A program made the translations under genes and the position numbers. 64,000 bases of DNA from Bacteroidia bacterium. GTDB taxonomy: Bacteria > Bacteroidota > Bacteroidia > Cytophagales > Cyclobacteriaceae. The first letter of the stretch is position 1, and every line of letters begins with the position of its first letter. The notes beneath the pieces were generated by a model that was given only the letters and a program-made list of their open reading frames with translations, had not been told where the DNA came from and made no database searches. The DNA lies in contig JAUHYU010000008.1 of the NCBI GenBank assembly GCA_030426345.1, positions 1 to 64,000 on the forward strand. Direction: 5' to 3'. Below, piece after piece: positions 34,608 through 42,924 of the stretch.

Positions 34608-35302
34608 ATCAACAAATAACATAACAATGCCCCTGAAAGCGTGGCAAAGAAATTAACCTGATGATTGTTCAGGTAGCCTTTTTGTTGCAGGGTGGCTCCA
34701 AGTACAGAATCCACAATATTCCCCAAAAAACCACAAGCTGATATTATCATAAATCGCTGTAAATCAAAATAAAACAAGTAATCTCCTAAAGCAATAATAC
34801 AAGCACCAATAATCCCAACAGCAAAGCCAAACATACTTACCACGCCATCCTTTCCTTTTGTTGCTTGTTTGAAATTGAGGATGTTGAAGTGATTTTTACC
34901 ATACACATTTCCCAATTCAGACGACAACGTGTCGGAACATGCCACGGCAAAACTTGAAGCGATCATTGTAGAAAAAATAAATTTTTCTACAGGAAAAATA
35001 AGTGCAAACAATGCCAAGAATAAAGGAATGCCTCCATTGGCAAATACATTTGAAATTCCCCTGACTCCATCATTTTTCTCCGCTAATCCGGTCATGGATT
35101 TTGCATGCTTTTTCCATGAAGTGGCAGCAGTACCTACAACGAAAAAAAGGAAAAGCGCAAAAAGGCTTTCCAGTCCTCCTCCTGCCCAGAGTACAAACGC
35201 CAACACCGTACCTGAAACTGCCCCAAGAAAATCTAGTTTTTTTAGATAAAAACTCAGAGCCCCTGCCAAAAGAATGAAAAAGAAAATGAGGTAAAAAACC
35301 AT
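34604..35302 (-). CDS. DUF92 family membrane protein
   Basis: A 232-residue multi-spanning inner-membrane protein with about six hydrophobic helices. The segments LGAVSGTVLAFVLWAGGG, ACSDTLSSELG and SACGFLGNIVDSVLGATLQ are those of the DUF92/TIGR00297 family, related to the VTE6/phytyl-phosphate kinase group and to CDP-archaeol synthase-like proteins. The bacterial function is not established; lipid-alcohol metabolism is a possibility. It is convergent with the peptidase gene, overlapping by four bases. Confidence 0.8.
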   Translation of the reverse strand: MVFYLIFFFILLAGALSFYLKKLDFLGAVSGTVLAFVLWAGGGLESLFALFLFFVVGTAATSWKKHAKSMTGLAEKNDGVRGISNVFANGGIPLFLALFALIFPVEKFIFSTMIASSFAVACSDTLSSELGNVYGKNHFNILNFKQATKGKDGVVSMFGFAVGIIGACIIALGDYLFYFDLQRFMIISACGFLGNIVDSVLGATLQQKGYLNNHQVNFFATLSGALLCYLLI

Positions 35303-35392
35303 GGATTTATGCTACTTTCGTGGCTCTATTTATCAAGTTGAAATAATGGATTCTACAATCCAAAAAAGTATATTCGTGTAAAAATATAAATT

Positions 35393-35785
35393 ATGAGTGG
35401 ATTTTTAAGTTTTCTGAAAAAGGCAGGGATCATTCTGTTGCTTTTGGCCATAGTCGTATTTGTGTTTCTAAATGTAGCCAATTACTCTACCGGGTTTAGG
35501 GCAGGGGTTCCTACTAAAATAAGTAAGAAAGGCGTCATTTTGAAAACCTATGAAGGAACTTTGAATGTTGGGGGCTTGACCAATTCTGCCGAAGGAGCTA
35601 TTCCGACAACTTGGGAGTTTACGGTTAGAAAATCCGCAGACAGTGTCATTGCAAAGATAGATAGAGCCATACTTGAGGGCAGCCGGGTAAAACTCATTTA
35701 TGATGAAAAATACGTCAGGTTTTTTTGGCTTGGGGATACCAAGCATTTTGTGTACGACGTGGAAGTGCTAAAGGATGGAAGGTAA
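35393..35785 (+). CDS. Small single-span membrane protein
   Basis: A 130-residue protein with one transmembrane helix near residues 9-29 followed by an extracytoplasmic domain of about 100 residues (TYEGTLNVGG, TWEFTVRKS, VKLIYDEKYVRFFWLGDTKHFV). Homologues in Bacteroidota are often labelled 6-phosphogluconate dehydrogenase, which nothing in this sequence supports. Function unknown. A TATATTCG lies 17 bases before the ATG, and a strong terminator follows, so it is probably its own transcription unit. Confidence 0.75.
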   Translation: MSGFLSFLKKAGIILLLLAIVVFVFLNVANYSTGFRAGVPTKISKKGVILKTYEGTLNVGGLTNSAEGAIPTTWEFTVRKSADSVIAKIDRAILEGSRVKLIYDEKYVRFFWLGDTKHFVYDVEVLKDGR

Positions 35786-35814
35786 ATCAAGGGATATGTT
35801 GAAATTTTTGGTTG

Positions 35815-35856
35815 ATAAAAAGGGTTTCAAATCCATGGATTTGAAACCCTTTTTAT
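35815..35856 (+). terminator. 42-bp perfect palindromic terminator with ATCCATGGAT centre
   Basis: Bases 35815-35835 are the exact reverse complement of 35836-35856. The stem includes AGGGTTTCAA on the left and ends in a T5 run on the right, 30 bases after the small membrane protein gene. The centre is the 10-base palindrome found seven times in the window. It can act in both directions. Confidence 0.85.
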
Positions 35857-35979
35857 AATATATATTTCTTTCCACCCATCTAGTTTGGCTTCAACAGGTT
35901 CTAAATAAAACAAGTTTCTAATCGAATATCCATTACATCTCCGTATTTTTGCGCCTCGAAAATTAAGCATAGAACAGAA

Positions 35980-37746
35980 ATGATACAATCGATAAGGAAT
36001 ATTGCCATTATTGCGCACGTTGACCATGGCAAAACTACGCTGGTAGACAAGATAATCCATGAATGCCAGACGCTGGATCCAAGGAAAGAAACAGGTGATT
36101 TGATTTTGGATAATAATGATTTAGAGCGTGAGAGAGGCATTACCATCTTATCAAAAAACGTTTCTGTTAATTATAAAGATGTAAAGATCAACCTGATCGA
36201 CACCCCAGGTCACGCAGATTTTGGTGGAGAGGTCGAAAGGGTATTGAAAATGGCAGATGGCGTGCTTTTGTTGGTCGATGCTTTTGAGGGACCAATGCCG
36301 CAAACGAGATTTGTACTGAGTAAAGCAATTGAATTGGGCCTGAAGCCTATCGTGGTTGTAAATAAAGTAGACAAGGAAAACTGTAGACCTGATGAAGTGC
36401 ACGAAGCAGTTTTTGATTTGATGTTCAATCTGGAAGCTTCAGAAGATCAATTGGATTTTGAGACACTTTATGGGTCGTCAAAGCATGGCTGGATGAGCAA
36501 AGATTGGAACGATAAGACAGAGAATATTCGTCCGCTTTTGGATACTATTTTGGAAGTAATTCCTGAGGCTCCTTACCGTGAAGGAAACCCGCAAATGCAG
36601 ATCACGTCTTTGGATTTTTCTAAATTTTTAGGAAGGATAGCGATCGGAAGGGTATTTCGTGGAGATTTGGTAGAAGGTAAGGATTACGTGATTTGCAGAA
36701 GAGATGGAAGCACCAAAAAGATAAGAATCAAAGAACTATATGTGTTTGTTGGTCTTGGTAGGGAAAAAGTAACTAATGTGCGCAGTGGCGATATTTGTGC
36801 CATTGTAGGAGTTGATGATTTTGATATTGGAGATACCTTAACGGATGTCAACAATCCTGAGCCATTGCCAAGAATAAAAATTGACGAGCCTACCATGAGT
36901 ATGCTTTTTACGATCAATAATTCTCCATTTTTTGGTAAAGAAGGAAAGTTTGTAACCTCCCGACACCTTAGAGACAGGTTGTTCAAGGAAACAGAAAAGA
37001 ACCTTGCATTGCGTGTAGAAGAAACGGCAACAGAAGATAAATTTATGGTTTTTGGTAGAGGTGTTTTGCACCTTTCCGTATTGATAGAAACCATGAGAAG
37101 AGAGGGGTATGAACTGCAAGTTGGTCGTCCTCACGTAATTGAAAAAGAAATTGACGGGAAGAGATGTGAACCTTTTGAATTTCTTGTAATTGATGTTCCG
37201 GAGGTTTCTGAAGGAAAAGTAATCGAACTGGTGACCCAAAGGAAAGGGCAACTTCAAGTAATGGAGCCAAAAGGGGATTTGAAGCATTTAGAGTTTGTAA
37301 TACCATCAAGAGGATTGATAGGACTTAGAAATATAATGTTGACCGCCACGGCAGGTGAAGCAGTAATGACCCATAGATTTAAAAACTTTGAACCATATTG
37401 TGGAGAGATAAATTCTAAAGCCAAAGGATCGATTGTTTCCATGGAAAAAGGAATGGTGCTCACATTTGCTTTGGATCGTCTTCAAGATCGCGGGAAGTTT
37501 TTTGTTGAGGCAGGTGATCAAGTCTACAAAGGTCAGGTGATCGGCGAATATACCCGCGACAATGACTTGGAAGTGAATGTGATCAAAGGCAAACAACTGA
37601 CCAACATGCGTGCTTCAGGTTCTGATACCAGCGCCAAGATCACTCCCAAAATTGTTTTTTCATTGGAAGAATCCATGGAGTATATCAAGGATGATGAGTA
37701 TCTGGAGATCACTCCACAGAGTTTGCGTATCAGAAAAATAAGCTAA
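35980..37746 (+). CDS. typA: GTP-binding protein TypA/BipA
   Basis: A 588-residue ribosome-associated translational GTPase. GTPase motifs are AHVDHGKTT (residues 12-20), the RERGITIL switch I region, DTPGHADFGGE and VVNKVDKE. Elongation-factor-like domains II, III and V follow, then the TypA-specific C-terminal domain (GDQVYKGQVIGEYTRDNDLEVN). It acts in ribosome assembly and stress adaptation, at low temperature in particular. Interestingly a cold-shock protein gene follows. Length and motifs match the family without anomaly. Confidence 0.95.
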   Translation: MIQSIRNIAIIAHVDHGKTTLVDKIIHECQTLDPRKETGDLILDNNDLERERGITILSKNVSVNYKDVKINLIDTPGHADFGGEVERVLKMADGVLLLVDAFEGPMPQTRFVLSKAIELGLKPIVVVNKVDKENCRPDEVHEAVFDLMFNLEASEDQLDFETLYGSSKHGWMSKDWNDKTENIRPLLDTILEVIPEAPYREGNPQMQITSLDFSKFLGRIAIGRVFRGDLVEGKDYVICRRDGSTKKIRIKELYVFVGLGREKVTNVRSGDICAIVGVDDFDIGDTLTDVNNPEPLPRIKIDEPTMSMLFTINNSPFFGKEGKFVTSRHLRDRLFKETEKNLALRVEETATEDKFMVFGRGVLHLSVLIETMRREGYELQVGRPHVIEKEIDGKRCEPFEFLVIDVPEVSEGKVIELVTQRKGQLQVMEPKGDLKHLEFVIPSRGLIGLRNIMLTATAGEAVMTHRFKNFEPYCGEINSKAKGSIVSMEKGMVLTFALDRLQDRGKFFVEAGDQVYKGQVIGEYTRDNDLEVNVIKGKQLTNMRASGSDTSAKITPKIVFSLEESMEYIKDDEYLEITPQSLRIRKIS

Positions 37747-37848
37747 TCGGCATTGTGCGCTTGAGGTGAATTTTTCATTAAATAGGGTGTAAATCTCATG
37801 AAAACACTTTTTTATGTAGATAATCTATTTTAATTATAGATTTTATTT

Positions 37849-37856
37849 TACATTTG
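37849..37856 (+). promoter_or_regulatory. Bacteroidota -7 promoter element (TACATTTG) for the cold-shock gene
   Basis: TACATTTG matches TAnnTTTG exactly, 29 bases before the ATG of the cold-shock gene. The preceding 40 bases are very AT-rich with ATAATCTATTTTAATTATAG, containing a weak inverted repeat. Confidence 0.5.
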
Positions 37857-37884
37857 TTTACAATTTTAATTAAGATTTAGTACA

Positions 37885-38076
37885 ATGAACAAAGGAAAAG
37901 TAAAATTCTTTAACGAGTCCAAAGGTTATGGTTTTGTTAAAGATACAGAAACAGAAAAGGAGTATTTCGTGCACGTTTCAGGGCTTATTGATGAGGTAAA
38001 AGATGATGACGATGTGACATTTGAGCTTGCTGAAGGACGTAAAGGATTGAATGCAGTAGATGTTAGATTGGCATAA
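37885..38076 (+). CDS. Cold-shock domain protein
   Basis: A 63-residue single cold-shock domain. RNP1 is KGYGFV and RNP2 is YFVHVS, with the opening GKVKFFNESKG typical of CspA-family RNA chaperones. It binds single-stranded RNA or DNA and prevents secondary structure. The gene has its own predicted promoter and terminator, so it is monocistronic; the short leader is AT-rich. Whether it is cold-induced or constitutive cannot be read from sequence. Confidence 0.93.
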   Translation: MNKGKVKFFNESKGYGFVKDTETEKEYFVHVSGLIDEVKDDDDVTFELAEGRKGLNAVDVRLA

Positions 38077-38103
38077 CATTATAAAATAATTGTAATCAAT
38101 TTC

Positions 38104-38130
38104 AAGCTTCACTAACGTGGAGCTTTTTTT
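38104..38130 (+). terminator. Intrinsic terminator of the cold-shock gene
   Basis: AAGCTTCAC (38104-38112) pairs with GTGGAGCTT (38117-38125), one T/G wobble, four-base loop, followed by a seven-T run. Confidence 0.85.
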
Positions 38131-38154
38131 GTGCAAAAATATTGTTGAAATTCC

Positions 38155-38631
38155 ATGGTTAAATATCGATTGCTTTCCAGAGAGGAATTGGAGGAGTTGG
38201 AGAAGGAATTTGTAGAATACCTTATATTAAATGGCATTGCTGCTGATGATTGGGTAAAATTAAAGGAGGAAGACCCGAATGGGGCGGAACGAATTGTGCA
38301 TCTATTTAGCGACGTTGTTTTCGAAAAGATAATGCGTAAAATGCATTATCTAGAGTGGAGAGGGACAAAGGAAATAAAGTGTCTTCATTGTCAAAATGAG
38401 AAATTTGTTTTGGTGGGATTGGATGCCAGCAAAATACAGGAAGCCGATCTGAAAAATCCTGAATTCTTAAAAAAGGCCATGCAAAACCCTCCTGAAAATT
38501 TAGAAGTTTATACCAAAGATATACTTTATGAGGCTTCACGTGAAGAAGAAATATTTAAGATGACAGAAGCCGGATATTATGTGTCAGATGGCAAACTCTT
38601 TAAGACCCTTTGCCTAGCGCTACCGCAATAA
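38155..38631 (+). CDS. DUF6495 family protein
   Basis: A 158-residue soluble protein without signal peptide. The opening YRLLSREELEELEKEFVEYL, the AADDWVKLKEEDP segment and FSDVVFEKIMRKMHYLEWR match what I know of the Bacteroidota family DUF6495. A CLHC pair near residue 79-82 might bind metal or be redox active; it is not supported by a second pair. It lies between the cold-shock and CvfB-like genes and could be co-transcribed with the latter. Function unknown. Confidence 0.72.
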   Translation: MVKYRLLSREELEELEKEFVEYLILNGIAADDWVKLKEEDPNGAERIVHLFSDVVFEKIMRKMHYLEWRGTKEIKCLHCQNEKFVLVGLDASKIQEADLKNPEFLKKAMQNPPENLEVYTKDILYEASREEEIFKMTEAGYYVSDGKLFKTLCLALPQ

Positions 38632-38678
38632 AAGCATGGATTTTCCATGGATTATAGTTGAAAAAAGAAAAATAAGGT

Positions 38679-39506
38679 ATGAAGATTGGAGAGCTTAATT
38701 CACTAAAAGTGGTTCGGGAAACCCCGCATGGCATGTATTTGTCGGACGAGGATGGAGAAGAAGTTCTCATGCCAGGAAAGTACCTGACCGGCCAAGAGAA
38801 GGAAGGAGATTTAAAAGAGGCTTTTGTGTATAATGATTCGGAAGACCGTTTGGTGGCTACTACGGAAACACCGAAAATTGAGCTTAATGGATTCGCAGCG
38901 CTAAAGGTAATAGATGTAAATAAAAGTGGCGTTTTCCTTGATTGGGGCTTAGAAAAGGACTTACTGGTGCCATTTAAGGAACAAAACAAAAAAATGGAAT
39001 TGGGCCGTACCTACGTGGTTCGTATGTATTTGGATGAGGAAACGGACAGGTTGGTGGCCACGGGAAAGGTGAAAAAATTTCTTAGCAATGAGGAACTGAC
39101 CGTTCAGGAAAATGAGCAGGTAAAGCTTATGGTATATAATGCAAGCGATCTTGGCTATGATGTCATGATCAACGAGCGGCATACTGGCTTGGTTTTTCGG
39201 AATGAGGTATTTGCGCCCATAAAGATTGGAGATCAGATGACCGGCTACATCAAACAAATCCGGGAAGATGGAAAGATTGATGTGCGATTACAGCCCGATG
39301 CCGAAACGCATGTAGAAAATAGCAATTCCAAAATCCTTGAAACACTGAAATCGCAAGGTGGAACTTTAAACCTTTCAGATAAAAGCTCCCCGGAGGATAT
39401 TTATGAAGCTTTGCAGATGAGCAAAAAGACCTTCAAAAAAGCCGTAGGAAGCTTATACAAACAGCGCAAAATTACCCTTGAGTCAGGTAAAATATCTTTG
39501 GTATAA
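38679..39506 (+). CDS. CvfB-like S1 RNA-binding protein
   Basis: A 275-residue protein with consecutive S1-like domains and a C-terminal winged-helix segment, the CvfB architecture. Visible pieces are LKVVRETPHGMYL and LMPGKYL in the first domain, KVIDVNKSGVFLDWGLEKDLLVPF in the second, IKIGDQMTGYIKQIREDGKIDV in the third, and SPEDIYEALQMSKKTFKKAVGSLY in the winged helix. It probably binds RNA and influences gene expression or translation. It is convergent with the TPR gene. Confidence 0.82.
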   Translation: MKIGELNSLKVVRETPHGMYLSDEDGEEVLMPGKYLTGQEKEGDLKEAFVYNDSEDRLVATTETPKIELNGFAALKVIDVNKSGVFLDWGLEKDLLVPFKEQNKKMELGRTYVVRMYLDEETDRLVATGKVKKFLSNEELTVQENEQVKLMVYNASDLGYDVMINERHTGLVFRNEVFAPIKIGDQMTGYIKQIREDGKIDVRLQPDAETHVENSNSKILETLKSQGGTLNLSDKSSPEDIYEALQMSKKTFKKAVGSLYKQRKITLESGKISLV

Positions 39507-39524
39507 TAAAGGTATATCTTTATT
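39505..39524. terminator. Short palindrome between convergent CvfB-like and TPR genes
   Basis: AATAAAG (39505-39511) and CTTTATT (39518-39524) flank a six-base loop and include the CvfB-like stop codon region. The stem is short and AT-rich, so this is a weak candidate for a shared terminator in the 22-base gap. Confidence 0.4.
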
Positions 39525-39528
39525 CAAA

Positions 39529-40758
39529 TCATGGTTTTACAAGACAATATTTATTGATAAACTTTTGGGCCAATGGATAGTCCGATTTTTGCACTTTCTC
39601 CATATCCTCACAAGCTAAGTCGAGTTGCCCATTTTTTTGGAAAGACAAGGCTCTGTTATATAAAATATCCATATTTTCAGGATTGGAATGATGTGCGAGT
39701 GTAAAATAAGAAATGGCTTCTTCAAAGGCTCTCTGCTTAAATTGCATGTTTCCAAGATTAAAATACGCACCACTGTGTCTTGAATCAATTTCTATTATGC
39801 GAATAAATAATGATTCTGCACTGGCTATATTATTTTGTTTTTCATGGCAAAGAGCCTGATTGAATAAGTAATTGACATTTTCCGGATCCAATTCCACAGC
39901 AACTTTGAAATCCCTCGACGCCAAACCATATTTTCCCAAATTATAATAATATAACCCTCTGGAATTATACCCTGGGGCAAATTCTGGATTGTCACTGATA
40001 AAATTGTCCAACTCATGCAATTCATGGACTTTTGGGGCTTTTTTGAGCCGCATCAGATTGTAGGCCGCGATAGAGTGATCGGCGGTAGTAGCAAGTGCAA
40101 CTTCATAGTCATCGATCGCTAGACTTGTTTCACCTAACTCTTCCCAAGCCAAAGCTCGATTAACAAAGAGGTCAGATTTTTTTGGATTTAATTCTATGCC
40201 TTGAGAATATGCATGAACTGATGACTCATATTTTGTCAATTGATAATAACACAGCCCAATGTTGTTCCAGATATCAGCTTCCATGTTATTGATAGTCGAA
40301 ATTCCTGCTACAGAATTTCCCTCCATTCTGAAAAAGGCAGTTTGCGTTGCTCCATTTGGCAACTCCAAGGCAGCTTCAAAATCTTCAAGCGCATTTTCAA
40401 ATTGAGATAACTGATAGCGAATTATTCCACGGGAATAAACTGCTTCTTTCTGAAGAGGGTTGAGCGCAATCAAAGCATTGTAATCTCCATGAGCCTTTTC
40501 TAAATAGCCATGGTTGGAGTATATTCTTGCCCTAAGGAACAGAGCTTCTTGATCAGATGCATTTTCAGCAATGCATTTATCCAAATAATATAAAGCACTG
40601 TCTTCCTTATTTTTATCCAAAAAAGCACGCGCATTTTTTAGGTTTGATCCTCTCAAATGGTTGTTGTCTTGCACAGGTTGGCCCATTGCTGAGACAAAGG
40701 CTAACTGCATACTTAGAGCCATGATTAGCCAGAAACGCATATTTACTTTTCTCTTCAC
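39529..40758 (-). CDS. Exported TPR-repeat protein
   Basis: A 409-residue protein with a signal peptide ending in SAMGQP and about ten tetratricopeptide repeats covering almost all of the mature chain (for example ALFLRARIYSNHGYLEKAHG, AAYNLMRLKKAP, AYFNLGNMQFKQRAFEEAI). Such proteins are scaffolds for protein complexes in the periplasm. No enzymatic domain is present. It is divergent from the DUF3857 pair, sharing a 183-base upstream region, which might imply linked regulation. Confidence 0.82.
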   Translation of the reverse strand: MKRKVNMRFWLIMALSMQLAFVSAMGQPVQDNNHLRGSNLKNARAFLDKNKEDSALYYLDKCIAENASDQEALFLRARIYSNHGYLEKAHGDYNALIALNPLQKEAVYSRGIIRYQLSQFENALEDFEAALELPNGATQTAFFRMEGNSVAGISTINNMEADIWNNIGLCYYQLTKYESSVHAYSQGIELNPKKSDLFVNRALAWEELGETSLAIDDYEVALATTADHSIAAYNLMRLKKAPKVHELHELDNFISDNPEFAPGYNSRGLYYYNLGKYGLASRDFKVAVELDPENVNYLFNQALCHEKQNNIASAESLFIRIIEIDSRHSGAYFNLGNMQFKQRAFEEAISYFTLAHHSNPENMDILYNRALSFQKNGQLDLACEDMEKVQKSDYPLAQKFINKYCLVKP

Positions 40759-40941
40759 GGGGTTTAAATGCTTTACTAAGTTATATTTTTTATTCCAATC
40801 ATTACATGAATGGGAACGGTAAGGATGTCATAATACTATAGTTTTTTTGAAAATATTATTGATTTTAATAGGGTATAAATTGCTTTTTTGGGTCTCTATT
40901 GTGTAGGGGTATAAACTTGAGACCAAAAGCTCCACTACTTA

Positions 40942-42909
40942 ATGAATAAACGAATCGGAAAAACATTGGCTATTAAATTAAACGAGCGGAAAAATAAAAA
41001 GATTTTCATTTACTGTATAGCATTTTTTACTTGCTATTCTGCTTTCGCACAATCTTCGTGGGACGATATTTTAGCCCGTGAAAAGGGAGTGATCGTAGAG
41101 CAAAAGCAGGATGTTGAAATTATTGTGACAGAAGATGGTAAGCTCGAAATAATAGCACACATATACGAAGAAACGCAACACTTCAGCGAAAATGCTAATT
41201 TGTATCGCGAGCAATCTATTGGATATTCCAATACTTTTACGGAAATATCAGACATCGAGGCATATTCTCTAGTTCCCAATAAAAACAATAGATTTAAAAA
41301 AATAGCCGTCAAGGATTTTGTTACTTCAGATTCGCGGTCTGCCGGGATATTTTATGATGATCAGAAGAAAATTAGCTATGTTTTTCCGGCATTGAGTGCC
41401 GGGGCTAAAACTGTAACATCTTATACGAAAAAATACAAAGAGCCGAGATTGTGGGGGTATTATATGTTTTCATCATACTTTCCTGTTGAGAAAAGTGAGT
41501 TTACCGTTAAGGCACCTGTTAATGTGAAGCTAGACTTCTTTAAATATGGATTGGCTGATGATCACGTAACTTTTACAGAAGTTAAAAAAGGTAAGTACAA
41601 TATTTATAAATGGTCGGCAGATCATCTAGACAAAATCCAATTGAGCAAAGGTGCGGATGGAGTATTGCATACGGCACCACACCTTATCATCCACGTAGAT
41701 GCCTACGAATTTGAAGGAAAAACAACCAATATACTTGGCGATGTAAAGGACCTCCACAATTGGTACACAAAATTTCTGGAAGGGATAAATGATGAGGATA
41801 ATGTGGACATGAAGCTGATGGTAGATAATATTGTCTCAGGAAAATCCACAGAACTTGAAAAGGTGGAGGCAATATATGATTGGGTTCAGCAAAACATCAA
41901 ATACATAGCGATCGAAGATGGTTTGGGAGGATTTCGTCCGCGCACTTCTAATACTGTTTTTACAAGGAGGTACGGGGATTGCAAGGATATGAGCAATCTC
42001 ATCCATAATATGCTTGGCTTGGCCGATATTCCCTCCAGCCTCACTTGGATAGGCACTACAGCCATTCCATACTCACATAGGGAAGTGCCAACTCCCATGG
42101 CCGACAATCACATGATTTGCACTTATGTAAACAAGGGTAAATATTATTTTCTGGATGCGACAGATCAGTATAATATTTTGGGAGTACCTACATCTCATAT
42201 TCAGGGCAAGGAAGCCATGATAAATAAGGGGAGTACGGATTTTGAATTGGTAAATGTTCCTGTAATCTCTTCAGAACAAAATTCCATAGTAGATTCAGTT
42301 TTTTTGAATATTGAAAAGGATAGGTTAGTTGGGTCAGGAAAGGTGGTTTATGCAGGATATAACAAAACTCCTGTTCTTAACAATCTTGAAAACCTGAGTG
42401 AAGAGGATAAAAAGGACTTTTTGAATATGCTGCTCAAGAAGGGCAACAATAAGTTTTTGTTGAGTTCTGTTGCAACGGAGCATGTTTCGCAGAAAAGCAA
42501 AGACTTGATCATCAATTATGATTTTACGGTTGAGGATTATGTGCAACAGACTTCTGATGAGATTTTCATCAATCCACATCTCAGCAAGCAACTGGAAGGC
42601 GGGTTGATTCCCTTAGATGCCACAGAGCAAGATATTCACTACGATTATAAACGATTGACCTCCAATATATTTTGTATAAAAATTCCGGAAGATTACGGTT
42701 TGTCATATTTGCCTGAAAACACGAGATATGATGGAGGAGATTTTGGATTTAGTATTGATTATAAAGTAAAAGACAATACGATATTTGTGCACCAAAAGGT
42801 AGAGATAAACACACTTCTACTCAAAACAGGAGAGTTCAAATCTTGGAATATGATGGTGAAAGGATTGTTTTCCGCTTACAAGGAGTCGGTGGTATTGGGA
42901 AAAATTTAG
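40942..42909 (+). CDS. DUF3857/transglutaminase-like exported protein (active-site cysteine present)
   Basis: A 655-residue exported protein. A charged N-terminal stretch precedes a hydrophobic signal ending in AFAQS. The first half is a DUF3857 beta-rich domain; the central transglutaminase-like domain has the triad in RYGDCKD (Cys347), ADNHMICTY and FLDATDQ, all present. The C-terminal part is beta-rich. Family members are thought to act on the cell surface or periplasm, as proteases or crosslinkers; the substrate is unknown. The next gene encodes a paralogue 16 bases later, so the two are an operon. Confidence 0.82.
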   Translation: MNKRIGKTLAIKLNERKNKKIFIYCIAFFTCYSAFAQSSWDDILAREKGVIVEQKQDVEIIVTEDGKLEIIAHIYEETQHFSENANLYREQSIGYSNTFTEISDIEAYSLVPNKNNRFKKIAVKDFVTSDSRSAGIFYDDQKKISYVFPALSAGAKTVTSYTKKYKEPRLWGYYMFSSYFPVEKSEFTVKAPVNVKLDFFKYGLADDHVTFTEVKKGKYNIYKWSADHLDKIQLSKGADGVLHTAPHLIIHVDAYEFEGKTTNILGDVKDLHNWYTKFLEGINDEDNVDMKLMVDNIVSGKSTELEKVEAIYDWVQQNIKYIAIEDGLGGFRPRTSNTVFTRRYGDCKDMSNLIHNMLGLADIPSSLTWIGTTAIPYSHREVPTPMADNHMICTYVNKGKYYFLDATDQYNILGVPTSHIQGKEAMINKGSTDFELVNVPVISSEQNSIVDSVFLNIEKDRLVGSGKVVYAGYNKTPVLNNLENLSEEDKKDFLNMLLKKGNNKFLLSSVATEHVSQKSKDLIINYDFTVEDYVQQTSDEIFINPHLSKQLEGGLIPLDATEQDIHYDYKRLTSNIFCIKIPEDYGLSYLPENTRYDGGDFGFSIDYKVKDNTIFVHQKVEINTLLLKTGEFKSWNMMVKGLFSAYKESVVLGKI

Positions 42910-42924
42910 TTTGATTTTAGAATT

